IMG/VR virus record: IMGVR_UViG_3300008050_000202
Location: 1-29,693 of that record
Direction: 5' to 3' (one strand)
Source: a virus
Length of the DNA stretch: 29,693 nt
Below, in pieces: positions 21,406-28,592 of the stretch. Below the pieces are notes generated by a model that saw only the letters and a program-made list of their open reading frames with translations, was not told the DNA's origin and did not search any database. The position numbers and the translations under genes are program-made. Position 1 is the first letter of the stretch. Each line of letters begins with the position of its first letter.

Positions 21406-21906
21406 ATGGAAAAGAACCCCCTCGGCCCGCGCCAGACGGACACCCTCGTGGTCCGGTTCCTGGCCCAAGAACCGACGTTGTCCAACGCCGAACTTCTGGT
21501 CCTCCTCCAGCGAGAGGTGGACGCCAACTTCCCGACGTTCGCCGCCCCGAAGTCGCTGTCCCGTGCAGCGGCAGACGCACGAGCCGTTCTCGGCATCGTC
21601 GCGACCGAGCGCGGTCTCGGAGAGGACCGGATCGTCTACATGCACATCGACCAGTACAAGGCGGGGTGCCGGGCGCGGCAGATCAAGCCAAAGGTCCCCA
21701 AGAACGTCCGTGACCCGAAGCTCCTCCCCGAGAAGAAGCCGAAGACCTCACGCCCGACCTACGACCCCGTCGTGGGGATCGAGTCCGCGCTCCGAGCGGT
21801 CAAGCGGCACATGCTCGCCGACGACATCGAGTCGATCACGATCTGCGCCGATGGAACTGTCCGCATGACCAAGCTGGTCAAGCAGACGACGACGGTGACG
21901 CTGTGA
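21406..21906 (+). CDS. Unrecognised phage protein (166 aa), winged-helix-like start
   Basis: ATG at 21406 is preceded by GGAAGAAGGAG and 6 nt. The first 60 residues are helical (TDTLVVRFLAQEPTLSNAELLVLLQREVDANF ... SLSRAAADARAVLGI) and suggest a small DNA-binding helix bundle, possibly a winged helix. Residues 88-118 are lysine- and proline-rich and probably disordered (KAGCRARQIKPKVPKNVRDPK). The end is a small alpha-beta unit (IESALRAVKRHMLADDIESITICADGTVRMTKLVKQTTTVTL). Its TGA is overlapped by the GTG of the next gene (GTGA). Candidate DNA-binding accessory protein; the family is not known. Confidence 0.65.
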   Translation: MEKNPLGPRQTDTLVVRFLAQEPTLSNAELLVLLQREVDANFPTFAAPKSLSRAAADARAVLGIVATERGLGEDRIVYMHIDQYKAGCRARQIKPKVPKNVRDPKLLPEKKPKTSRPTYDPVVGIESALRAVKRHMLADDIESITICADGTVRMTKLVKQTTTVTL

Positions 21907-23015
21907 ACAAGACGGCACTCCGCTTTCTCCGACTCCAGTCGGTGTTCCAAGAGCAGCGGGACACCGAGCCGCATCGACCGGAAGGCACCGATCTGATCAT
22001 CGGACTCGGAGAGGACCTCCGTCCGCTTGTCGACCTCGTCGCCAAGTCGTGCCTCGTCGAGTTTCCAGCGTCCTACTACGCGCAGATCCACCACGAAGCC
22101 GACGTCTACACGACCGAAGTCATCGCCGGGATGAAGTGGCACGGGGACCCCAACCTCAACCTGATCCCCGAAGGGGAGCACATCCAGCATGTCGAGATGA
22201 TCGAGGCGGCAGGACGAGGGATCCCCTTTCCCGACTTCCCCCCCTTCCCGCACACGATGTTCATGTTCGACACGCTGGTCGAGTTCACGGCGGACCAATG
22301 TCTCTTCTACGGGCAGGCGCTCGCGTCCGCCGTGAAGATGCACAAGGCTCGCGCGTGGCTCGTCGGGTACTACGTCGGGCAGTACGACAAGAAGGCAGCG
22401 GTGTTCTTCCTGCTCCAGCGGCCGGACGGGGTGACCGGCTACACGTTCTCATGGGTCCACAACGAAGACCTCGGTGGGTGGGTGGAGCCGTACTCGCTTG
22501 ACTGCTGGAAGCTGAACATCATGTGCGAGATGCTCCGCGAGTTCCGGGCGACGCTCTACCAACGTCCCCTCCGGACCTTCGGCTTCAAGCGCGCTTTGAA
22601 GAAGGCGGGCCACCGCCTCCCGAAGACGCCTCCGCACTTCTACGAGGTCGAGATCCGCAACACGGTGTCTGTCCAGACGGACTCCCGAACCGAGATGCGC
22701 CGCATCACCCCGGCGTCGCACCAATACGACGTCCGGAACCATGAGCGGGTGTACGTCCGGCGCGGACGGGGGCCGCTGGACCCGTCCGAACGGGCGATCC
22801 TGACGGAGCCTCGCGCCGTCTCTGGCGAAGCCTACCGGCTCTACGACGACCAGACGCCCCTGACTATGGCCGACCACCACCGGCTTCGGTCGCGTGGAAT
22901 CGCTCCCCCCGAGCCCGGCGAGTGGTTGGCCGTCATGTCCGTCGTCATCGACGCGCACCGGCGCGGCCCCAAGTCCGCGCCTTACATTCCCTCGGTCCAC
23001 ATCGTGCGGAGCTAG
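21903..23015 (+). CDS. Unrecognised phage protein (370 aa)
   Basis: GTG at 21903 overlaps the upstream TGA by 4 nt (GTGA). The 370-residue protein looks globular, with no membrane span. It contains LVDLVAKSCLVEFPASYYAQIHHEADVYTTEVIAG, TADQCLFYGQALASAVKMHKARAWLVGYYVGQYDKKAAVFFLLQRP and WVHNEDLGGWVEPYSLDCWKLNIMCEMLREFRAT, followed by a basic second half (LRTFGFKRALKKAGHRLPKTPPHFYEVEIRN). I see no catalytic motif. The stretch ITPASHQYDVRNHERVYVRRGRGPLD resembles basic nucleic-acid-binding arms. The stop is followed after one base by the next gene (gctagcATG). Function is unknown; its size and codon use support a real gene. Confidence 0.65.
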   Translation: MNKTALRFLRLQSVFQEQRDTEPHRPEGTDLIIGLGEDLRPLVDLVAKSCLVEFPASYYAQIHHEADVYTTEVIAGMKWHGDPNLNLIPEGEHIQHVEMIEAAGRGIPFPDFPPFPHTMFMFDTLVEFTADQCLFYGQALASAVKMHKARAWLVGYYVGQYDKKAAVFFLLQRPDGVTGYTFSWVHNEDLGGWVEPYSLDCWKLNIMCEMLREFRATLYQRPLRTFGFKRALKKAGHRLPKTPPHFYEVEIRNTVSVQTDSRTEMRRITPASHQYDVRNHERVYVRRGRGPLDPSERAILTEPRAVSGEAYRLYDDQTPLTMADHHRLRSRGIAPPEPGEWLAVMSVVIDAHRRGPKSAPYIPSVHIVRS

Positions 23016-23016
23016 C

Positions 23017-23301
23017 ATGAAGCGACGTCTCCGGTTCACCCCGTCGACCGACTACGCGAGGAAGGTCATCGCCTTCTTCGGGGACGAGGAAGGACGGATC
23101 TGTGAGCAGGGAAATGCAACGTTTCTCGTGATCCAAACGAGGTACGATCTCGCCCGCTTCCGCCTTCCCCTTCGGGAAGAGGTCTTGCAGAGCGAGATGG
23201 AGTTCATGCTGATGCCGAAAGGGTCGGGAGTCGACCGGATCACGCGGCTGGAATGGTGCGACGAAATCTTCGCGTGGGCAACATCAGGAGGAGAAGAATG
23301 A
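23017..23301 (+). CDS. Small unknown protein (94 aa)
   Basis: ATG at 23017 lies one base after the preceding TAG, with GGAG 5 nt upstream of the ATG. The product has a basic start (MKRRLRFTPSTDYARK), a central strand-helix region (VIAFFGDEEGRICEQGNATFLVIQTRYDLARF) and an acidic, aromatic end (RLEWCDEIFAWATSGGEE). Its last bases overlap the start of the methyltransferase gene by 4 nt (ATGA). No known motif is evident. It may be an accessory to the methyltransferase given the overlap; this is inferred from position only. Confidence 0.6.
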   Translation: MKRRLRFTPSTDYARKVIAFFGDEEGRICEQGNATFLVIQTRYDLARFRLPLREEVLQSEMEFMLMPKGSGVDRITRLEWCDEIFAWATSGGEE

Positions 23302-23927
23302 CCCCGCACGAGAGGTCCGTGATTCACGGACGCGGCATCCAAGAGTGGCGTACATGTCCGGACTTGTACGCGCGTCTCGATCTGGAGTTCGACTTCCTGC
23401 TCGATGTCTGCGCGACCGAAGAGAACGCCCTCGCCGACGACTTCTTTACGCGGGAGAACTCCTGCCTCGACCAGCCGTGGATCGCGTACCCGGAAGGGAA
23501 CCACGCTCTCACCGCCTTCATGAACCCGCCCTACGGGAACAAGGAGGTTGAGTGCAAGCCCGGCTGCAAGAAGCTCCACAAGCGCCGGGACGGTGAGCAC
23601 GTTGCCGCTGGAGACGGGTTCCCCGGCGTCGAAGCCTTCATCCATCGAGCATGGTGGGCGTCACAAGCTTGGGGCTGGACGGTCGCGTGTCTCCTGTTCT
23701 CCAACACCGACACGCGGTGGTGGCACGACTACGTCCCGCTGGCCGACGAGGTCCGACTGTGGCCGGGTCGAGTCCGCTTCCTCTTGCCGGACGGCACCCC
23801 ACCCAACGCAGGGGCTCCGAAAGGCTCGTGCTTGGTCATTTTCCGGCCACATGTAGGCCCCACCGGCCATCGAGGAGGCCCCCGGTTCGTCCACGGCCCG
23901 ATGCCTGGACGCCCCCCAAAAAAGTAG
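23298..23927 (+). CDS. Phage N6-adenine DNA methyltransferase (Dam-type)
   Basis: The 209-residue protein has the layout of phage N6-adenine methyltransferases (PF05869-like): an N-terminal WRTCPDLYARLDLEFDFLLDVCATEENALADDFFT, then the catalytic motif NPPYG (residues 76-80, AFMNPPYGN), and WWASQAWGWTVACLLFSNTDTRWWHDYV, ending with RVRFLLPDGTPPNAGAPKGSCLVIF. The SAM-binding FDFLLDVCATEENA sequence fits family usage. ATG at 23298 lies in the overlap with the previous gene, with CAGGAGG upstream. It may protect phage DNA from restriction in addition to the deazaguanine system. Target site unknown. The last 25 residues (PTGHRGGPRFVHGPMPGRPPKK) look like a disordered basic tail. Confidence 0.85.
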   Translation: MTPHERSVIHGRGIQEWRTCPDLYARLDLEFDFLLDVCATEENALADDFFTRENSCLDQPWIAYPEGNHALTAFMNPPYGNKEVECKPGCKKLHKRRDGEHVAAGDGFPGVEAFIHRAWWASQAWGWTVACLLFSNTDTRWWHDYVPLADEVRLWPGRVRFLLPDGTPPNAGAPKGSCLVIFRPHVGPTGHRGGPRFVHGPMPGRPPKK

Positions 23928-23949
23928 GCAGATTTCGAGACTTTTCGGG

Positions 23950-23977
23950 TAGGAACCAGTAACGGACGGGGTATTAT
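23950..23977 (+). promoter_or_regulatory. Rightward promoter ahead of the MoxR-like gene
   Basis: TAGGAA (23950-23955), 16-nt spacer with AACGG and ending CGGGG, then TATTAT (23972-23977). It is followed by GGAG 6 nt before the ATG at 24006. Same family as 19854 and 25891. Confidence 0.6.
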
Positions 23978-24005
23978 TCTGGTGGACAGAAGAACGGAGA
24001 GCCAG

Positions 24006-25151
24006 ATGACCCACCAGATGCCCCTCGACCGACTGCTCGCTATCGAAGCGGAGTTGAACGCCTGCTTCTACGAGCGCGCGAGCGAGATCCGCTCGCTGCT
24101 CGTCGCCATCAGCGCGGAGGAGCACGTCCTCCTGCTCGGCCCTCCGGGTACGGGCAAGAGCGCGCTCGCCAAGGCGTTCTCCGACGCCCTCGGCGTGAGC
24201 AACTTCTTCCAGGTGCTGATGACGCGCTTCTCGACCCCGGAAGAGGTGTTCGGTCCGCTGTCGCTCTCCAAGCTGGAGGAGGACAAGTTCGTCCGCGTGA
24301 CCGACCGCTACCTCCCCGCCGCCGAGTTCGCGTTCCTCGACGAGGTGTTCAAGGCCAACGGCCCCATCCTCAACGCGATGCTGACGGTCCTCAACGAGCG
24401 CGAGTTCGACAACGATGGTCGGGTCGACTGCCCCCTGCAGATGGCGATCGGCTGCTCCAACGAGACGCCGCCGTCGAACGAGGACATCTCCCTGGACGCG
24501 CTCTACGACCGCTTCGTCCTGCGCCACTGGGTGTCGTACATCAAGGACCGTGACGCGCTCATGTCCCTCGGCCGCTCGTCCGGCAAGCTGGGCACGTCCA
24601 CCGTCTTGCAGCCGGGCGACCTCGACGCGATCCGCGATGACGTCGCGAAGGTCGACATGCCCGACTCGGTGCTGGAGGCGATCCTCGACATCATGGACGA
24701 CCTCCGACGCAACCACGGCATCGAGATCAGCGACCGGCGCTTCTTGAAGCTGATCAAGCTGACCCGCGCCAACGCGTACCTCAACGGGCGCAACACGGCG
24801 AGCAAGCACGACCTCATGGTCCTCGCCAACGCGATGTGGGACGAGCCCGAGGATGCGGGGACCGTCAACGGCGTCGTCGCGTCGCACGTGAGTGCCGCGC
24901 TGGAGCAGGCCCTCAAGCTGATGGACGCGGCTACCGAGATCTACTCGGCCCTGGACCTCCAGTCGGTCGAGGCCTCCGACGCGCCCCGGCTCGCCGACGC
25001 CAACGACCAGTTGGAGCAGGTGCTCCGACAATTGTCCGGCTTGACCGACAAGGACCTCACCGCCGACGTCGTATCGAAGGTGACCCGGATGAAGAAGAGC
25101 ACCGCCCGCGCCGCCCGCCGCTGCCTCTCCATCGGGATGTCGGTGTTCTAG
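24006..25151 (+). CDS. MoxR-family AAA+ ATPase
   Basis: MoxR ATPases act as chaperones that pair with VWA proteins. The 381-residue protein has Walker A GPPGTGKS (residues 45-52), TRFSTPEEVFGPLSL, the Walker B FAFLDEVFKANGP (108-120), sensor MAIGCSNETPPSNED and the arginine/lid region LYDRFVLRHW. The C-terminal domain is helical with many Asp/Glu (DAVLEAILDIMDD-like), typical for the family. ATG at 24006 is chosen over GTG 23982 because GGAG is correctly spaced. The gene ends at TAG 25149-25151. After this TAG the same frame stays open for 26 more codons to TGA 25230-25232 and looks coding. The partner VWA gene lies at 25943. The substrate is unknown. Confidence 0.88.
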   Translation: MTHQMPLDRLLAIEAELNACFYERASEIRSLLVAISAEEHVLLLGPPGTGKSALAKAFSDALGVSNFFQVLMTRFSTPEEVFGPLSLSKLEEDKFVRVTDRYLPAAEFAFLDEVFKANGPILNAMLTVLNEREFDNDGRVDCPLQMAIGCSNETPPSNEDISLDALYDRFVLRHWVSYIKDRDALMSLGRSSGKLGTSTVLQPGDLDAIRDDVAKVDMPDSVLEAILDIMDDLRRNHGIEISDRRFLKLIKLTRANAYLNGRNTASKHDLMVLANAMWDEPEDAGTVNGVVASHVSAALEQALKLMDAATEIYSALDLQSVEASDAPRLADANDQLEQVLRQLSGLTDKDLTADVVSKVTRMKKSTARAARRCLSIGMSVF

Positions 25152-25218
25152 CCGACCGAAGACGACAAGAAGCAACTGACCCACGCGATCATCGCGATTT
25201 TGAAGAAGGAGAAGGGAC

Positions 25219-25515
25219 ATGGAACGCCGTGAGATGACCCAGGAGCAGTACGAGAGCCTCATCGAGAAGTTCTCGGGGCTCGGTGGCGACCGGGAAGCCG
25301 AGACGACCCTCTGCTTCAACAAGCAAGACGAGCACGACGGCTACATCTCGTTCTGGTCGAACCGTGGCCGGGACGTGGCGCGGACGCTGAAGCGCATCAG
25401 GCCAAAGGACATCCTGTGGTGGCAGGCCCACGGGGGCGGGCTCTTCTTGAAGATCAAGCTGAGCGCCGTGCGCGGACCGTGGTCCATCACGAAGGTCACG
25501 GCGGGGAAGGACTGA
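25219..25515 (+). CDS. Small unknown protein (98 aa)
   Basis: ATG at 25219 is preceded by GAAGAAGGAGAAGG, the usual purine-rich element. The 98-residue product starts helical and acidic (MERREMTQEQYESLIEKFSGLGGDREAE), then has a beta-rich part (TTLCFNKQDEHDGYISFWSNRGRDVARTLK) and ends with a glycine-rich strand pair (HGGGLFLKIKLSAVRGPWSITKVTAGKD). No domain was recognised. Its stop overlaps the next gene by 1 nt (TGATG). It is part of the MoxR/VWA region and may be a small accessory protein; no direct evidence. Confidence 0.6.
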   Translation: MERREMTQEQYESLIEKFSGLGGDREAETTLCFNKQDEHDGYISFWSNRGRDVARTLKRIRPKDILWWQAHGGGLFLKIKLSAVRGPWSITKVTAGKD

Positions 25516-25859
25516 TGGAGGACCGTGCGCCGACGATCGGAGAGACGATCGAAGCGATGACCCCCGGCACCGCCTTCGGGTTCTCCATCGCGATGTTCCC
25601 GATCGAGTTGAGCTTTGCCCTCTGGCGAGCGTTCGCGGTCTGGAAGGCGTGGACGTGGCTCGCCGAGCCGGCGGGTGCCCCGAACATCGCCTTTGGTGTC
25701 TTCTTCGGGCTCTACTACGTCCTAAGCGTCATGCTCACCGGGACTGCCGACACCCTCGCTACGGAAAGACTGACATTCAGCGCATGGATCAGTCACCGAC
25801 TGGCGTCACCGTTGATGGTCCTCATCACGGCGGCTTTGATCGAGTGGATGGTCTACTGA
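25515..25859 (+). CDS. Small membrane protein (114 aa) next to MoxR/VWA genes
   Basis: ATG at 25515 overlaps the previous TGA (TGATG). The 114-residue product has three hydrophobic stretches: residues 21-47 (AFGFSIAMFPIELSFALWRAF), 59-77 (IAFGVFFGLYYVLSVML) and a C-terminal one (LASPLMVLITAALIEWMVY). With three spans the N- and C-termini would sit on opposite faces. A charged segment separates the last two spans. No signal peptide. The family is not known. It is placed between the MoxR-like ATPase and the VWA protein, where it could anchor them to the membrane, as MoxR systems often work on membrane or cell-envelope complexes. That is an inference from context. Confidence 0.65.
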   Translation: MEDRAPTIGETIEAMTPGTAFGFSIAMFPIELSFALWRAFAVWKAWTWLAEPAGAPNIAFGVFFGLYYVLSVMLTGTADTLATERLTFSAWISHRLASPLMVLITAALIEWMVY

Positions 25860-25890
25860 AAAAAAGTCGAGAAGAACCCCGTTGTCGACG

Positions 25891-25919
25891 TAGACCTATA
25901 ACGGGGTTCGCGGTACTAT
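25891..25919 (+). promoter_or_regulatory. Rightward promoter ahead of the VWA gene
   Basis: TAGACC (25891-25896), 17-nt spacer including AACGG, then TACTAT (25914-25919). Ribosome site GGAAGGAAGGAG lies 6 nt further on and the ATG is 25943. A run of seven A's (TGAAAAAAAG) follows the stop of the previous gene. Confidence 0.6.
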
Positions 25920-25942
25920 TCGGAGGAAGGAAGGAGAATCCG

Positions 25943-27373
25943 ATGCGCCCGAAGCGACAGAAGCGCCACAACTACGCCACCGGCCGGGTCAAGGCCCAAG
26001 CGTTCACGGCAACCCGCTGGCAGCGATTCCTCTACGAGCAGCGCGTGGAGATCCCCAACTCGGAGATCCAGAAGGCGCGCAACAAGCTCGGACGTCGCCT
26101 CGCTGACGTCGGGATGCACGACGGGAAGGTGCGGGACTGCCGGAACGAGGCCGACCTGTTCGCGGGCGAGGTCTACTCCCGCCTCTACGATTCCCCCGAA
26201 GCCCTCACGAGCGCGACCGTCGAATGGGCGGGCGTCGCCCACGACGCGCTGGAAACGACGACCGAGTTCAAGTCCCTGTCCGAGCAGGTCGACGGCGACC
26301 CCGACATGGCCGCCATCGCTACCGCGAAGATCGTGGACAAGGTGTCGGACATGGCCGAGAAGCTGGCGAATGGGATGCCGGACAACTCTCCGGTCGACAT
26401 CGAAGACGTCGCCCGTTCCGCGATGCGTCAGGCGTGTCGCGAAGCGACGGGGGACGTCGCCGAGGCCATTGGCCTCCTCGGCGGGCTCGCGCCGGGCCTC
26501 GCTGCCGCGCCTCCCGCGCACGAGCAGCACGACCCTCGCCGGATGCGCCTCGCGCAGATGCTCATCGACAACGAGGAGCTTCGGAACATCCTTCGCTTGG
26601 TCGGTAAGTTCACGCGCATCGCCACGTCGACCCGCAAGAAGCGCGGCGACAACGTTCGCGAGGAGGTCGTCGACATCGAGCGCGGGAACGACCTCGCGCG
26701 GGCGCTCCCGGTGGAGTTGGCGAAGCTCCGACACCCCAAGCTCCGGACCCTGTTCTTCAAGAACTACATCGAGCGGTCCCTCGTCCAGTACCAGTTGGGC
26801 GGCAAGGAGCCCGTCGGTCGCGGCGCGATGGTCTGCCTCCTCGACGAGTCCGGTTCCATGCACGGCGAGCCGTCGCAGTGGGCGCGGGCCGTCGGCATCG
26901 CCATGACCCTCATCGGGAACAAGGAGAACCGGGCCGTGACGGTGATGGGATTCGATACCCGCGTCAAGACGGCCTTCCGCCTCGACGAAAAGGGCCGGGC
27001 GTGGTCGATGAACCCGCACACGCTGGAGGTCAAGTCGGAGATCGGCGACGTCACCGACATGATCCTCGCGATCTCGGAGCAGGGGTGCGGCGGGGGCACG
27101 TCCTTCGACGGTCCCGTCACCGCCGCGATCGACTTCACGCAGATGCCGGGAGGCGATGCCGACGCCGACTTCGTGCTCGTCACCGACGGGCACGCGTCCC
27201 TGAGCGACCACGTCGCCGAGCGTATCCAAACCCTCCGCGAAGAGAAGGGGCTCCGGGTCTTCGGCATCACGATCAACGGCGGCGAGGTGACCCGCGCCGT
27301 CAAGCGCCTCTGCGACGAGACGACCGACATCGCCATGCACGGCATCGATTCCGTCGGAGCGACCCTCCCGTGA
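25943..27373 (+). CDS. VWA-domain protein (CobT/ViaA-like), partner of MoxR ATPase
   Basis: The 476-residue protein has an N-terminal helical region (to about 290) rich in Arg/Ala/Glu and a C-terminal von Willebrand A domain with an intact MIDAS site. DESGSM (Asp301, Ser303, Ser305) follows VCLL; Thr386 lies in GCGGGTSFDG; Asp415 lies in FVLVTDGHASLSD. Such proteins bind a divalent metal ion and work with MoxR-type ATPases. The start at 25943 follows GGAAGGAAGGAG; a longer frame upstream is a shadow of the membrane gene. The GTG of an 11-codon frame overlaps its TGA. Known VWA/MoxR pairs assemble or remodel protein complexes; the phage target is not evident from this sequence. Confidence 0.88.
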   Translation: MRPKRQKRHNYATGRVKAQAFTATRWQRFLYEQRVEIPNSEIQKARNKLGRRLADVGMHDGKVRDCRNEADLFAGEVYSRLYDSPEALTSATVEWAGVAHDALETTTEFKSLSEQVDGDPDMAAIATAKIVDKVSDMAEKLANGMPDNSPVDIEDVARSAMRQACREATGDVAEAIGLLGGLAPGLAAAPPAHEQHDPRRMRLAQMLIDNEELRNILRLVGKFTRIATSTRKKRGDNVREEVVDIERGNDLARALPVELAKLRHPKLRTLFFKNYIERSLVQYQLGGKEPVGRGAMVCLLDESGSMHGEPSQWARAVGIAMTLIGNKENRAVTVMGFDTRVKTAFRLDEKGRAWSMNPHTLEVKSEIGDVTDMILAISEQGCGGGTSFDGPVTAAIDFTQMPGGDADADFVLVTDGHASLSDHVAERIQTLREEKGLRVFGITINGGEVTRAVKRLCDETTDIAMHGIDSVGATLP

Positions 27374-27405
27374 GTTGCTTGCTGTGCAAGGGGAAGAACG
27401 CGTGA
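27370..27405 (+). CDS. 11-codon CxxC mini-ORF bridging two genes
   Basis: GTG at 27370 overlaps the TGA of the VWA gene (GTGA). The frame encodes MSCLLCKGKNA and stops at 27403-27405, where its TGA is overlapped by the GTG of the next gene (GTGA). CLLCKGK looks like half of a zinc ribbon. It may be a coupling device or a real micropeptide; the double overlap is unlikely by chance but not impossible. Confidence 0.35.
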   Translation: MSCLLCKGKNA

Positions 27406-27782
27406 ACCGTCGCGACCGTCACCTCCTGATGCTCGTCTCGGAGCTTTCGGACCTCCGCGAGTGGGAGCCGGTCGGCTCGCGCATGGAAGCGGTCAAGCTC
27501 CAGATCGCGCATATCGAAGGGCTCACCGACGACGAAGCCCGACGCATCGAAGTGATGGCCGTGAACTGGCGACGCATCCACCCCTCCGTCCGGGCGTTCT
27601 ACGCCGTTTGGGCGAAGCGAGACACAACCGTCTCTGTCGCCCTCTGGCGCGTCCTCAACGTCGGGGCGACCCAGACCCCGCCCCCGCCCCTGGACGGCTG
27701 GCAGAGGGGCGCTCTGCGCCGTCTCTGGACCGAAACCTACGGGTGTCCCTGCCCGTTCGACCTCTACCCCGTTGACCGTTAG
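27402..27782 (+). CDS. Unrecognised small protein (126 aa) ahead of the sigma-like gene
   Basis: GTG at 27402 is preceded by AAGGGG with 8 nt and overlaps the TGA of the mini-ORF. The product is mostly helical with many Arg/Trp (NRRDRHLLMLVSELSDLREWEPVGSRMEAVKLQIAHIEGLTDDEARRIEVMAVNWRRIHPSVRAFYAVWAKRD), a Pro-rich loop (ATQTPPPPLDGW) and a Cys pair near the end (YGCPCPFDLYPV). Its final codons overlap the -35 element of the following promoter (TTGACC 27772-27777). It does not match a family I know. The helices resemble a small DNA- or RNA-binding bundle; this is a guess. Confidence 0.6.
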   Translation: MNRRDRHLLMLVSELSDLREWEPVGSRMEAVKLQIAHIEGLTDDEARRIEVMAVNWRRIHPSVRAFYAVWAKRDTTVSVALWRVLNVGATQTPPPPLDGWQRGALRRLWTETYGCPCPFDLYPVDR

Positions 27783-27800
27783 TAACGGTCGGGGTACAAT
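27772..27800 (+). promoter_or_regulatory. Rightward promoter for sigma-like/RecU genes
   Basis: TTGACC (27772-27777), exactly 17 nt, then TACAAT (27795-27800), with GGGG just before the -10 and AACGG in the spacer. It is the closest match to a housekeeping sigma-70 promoter in the window. The -35 lies inside the 3' end of the previous gene. The start site is expected about 27807. Confidence 0.75.
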
Positions 27801-27840
27801 ACGTGAAACCCGTTCCCCCTGGAAGAAGAAGGAGAACCGC

Positions 27841-28326
27841 ATGACCCCGAACGAGGCCGCCTGGGCCTTCGTGCTCAAGCACGCCGAGTACATCGATGCG
27901 CTCGTGAAGAAGATGACCCGCCACACCTCCCTGGATGCCGAAGATGTCCGGCAGGACGTGATCGAGAAGGTAGTCAAGTGCCACGCCGGCTTCGACCCCA
28001 GCAAGTCCAAGTCCACCTCGTGGATCTGGATGGTCGCGTCGAGCGTCGTGAAGAACAGCTACCGCTACAACTCGCGGCACCACCGGGAGGAAGCGGTCGA
28101 CGCCGACAACATCATCAACCTCCAGACGTGCGTGCCGAAGATCGAGACGCGGATCCTCGCGCGGCAGATCATCGGACTCGCGACCCCGGCGCAAGCCGAG
28201 GCGGCGATGTCGAAGGCGTCCGGTGAGTCGATCCCCGAGTACCGATCCGCCCACGGTGGTGCCGACTGCATGCGGCGGCACCACATCATCAAGCTGCGCT
28301 CCCGCGCGGCGAAGGAGACGCGATGA
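27841..28326 (+). CDS. Sigma-70-family (ECF-like) factor, phage-encoded
   Basis: Sigma factors direct RNA polymerase to promoters. Residues 10-80 read like region 2 of an ECF sigma factor: FVLKHAEYIDALVKKMTRH, then DAEDVRQDVIEKVVKCHAGFDPSKSKSTSWIWMVASSVVKNSYRY (usual DLVQEVFLRV ... FDP.....WL..IARN). The C-terminal third (QIIGLATPAQAEAAMSKASGESIPEYRSAHGGADCMRRHHIIKLRSRA) could be region 4 with a short helix-turn-helix. Length is normal for ECF-like proteins. ATG at 27841 follows GGAAGAAGAAGGAG at 6 nt. It is read from the TTGACC/TACAAT promoter and its stop overlaps the next gene (ATGA). It may switch phage gene expression, possibly on the GGGGTA promoter set. The family call is a fair guess, not proof. 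Confidence 0.7.
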   Translation: MTPNEAAWAFVLKHAEYIDALVKKMTRHTSLDAEDVRQDVIEKVVKCHAGFDPSKSKSTSWIWMVASSVVKNSYRYNSRHHREEAVDADNIINLQTCVPKIETRILARQIIGLATPAQAEAAMSKASGESIPEYRSAHGGADCMRRHHIIKLRSRAAKETR

Positions 28327-28592
28327 AGTTCATCATGGACACCACAGTCAAGGGGTCGCGGTTCCCGTCGACCGAGATCTTCCACGAGCTTCGCGCCCGA
28401 TGGCAGAAGAAGTACAGCGGGAACAACTCCCGCTTCGCGGAGTTCTGCGGCGTGCAGCCACAGCGGACGTCCAACTACTGCAACGGCAGCGGCAAGAACA
28501 ACCCGCCTCTCTGGATGATCATGATGGTCGCCGCGTCGGTCGACGCGAAGATCGAGATCCGGCCGGACGCCGTCGAGATCCTCGACGCGTGA
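28323..28592 (+). CDS. Small Cro/CI-like DNA-binding protein (89 aa)
   Basis: ATG at 28323 overlaps the previous TGA (ATGA). The 89-residue product has a basic helical region HELRARWQKKYSGNNSRFAEFCGVQPQRTSNYCNGS that fits a lambda-repressor type helix-turn-helix (RFAEFCGV-QPQRTSNYCNG, recognition helix QRTSNYCN). It ends in a hydrophobic helix plus a short beta part (PLWMIMMVAASVDAKIEIRPDAVEIL). It could be a Cro-type transcription regulator of the rightward transcripts. The next gene starts with GTG in the overlap with its stop (GTGA). No operator repeats were found near it. Confidence 0.6.
   Translation: MKFIMDTTVKGSRFPSTEIFHELRARWQKKYSGNNSRFAEFCGVQPQRTSNYCNGSGKNNPPLWMIMMVAASVDAKIEIRPDAVEILDA

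Noticed and set aside
23661-25322. Long minus-strand open frame of 553 codons
   Set aside because: It is the antisense shadow of the methyltransferase and MoxR genes; it lacks motifs and its plus-strand partners have clear Walker and NPPY motifs.
25916-27340. Minus-strand open frame of 474 codons
   Set aside because: Shadow of the VWA gene; high GC opens the reverse frame. No ribosome site or recognised domain.
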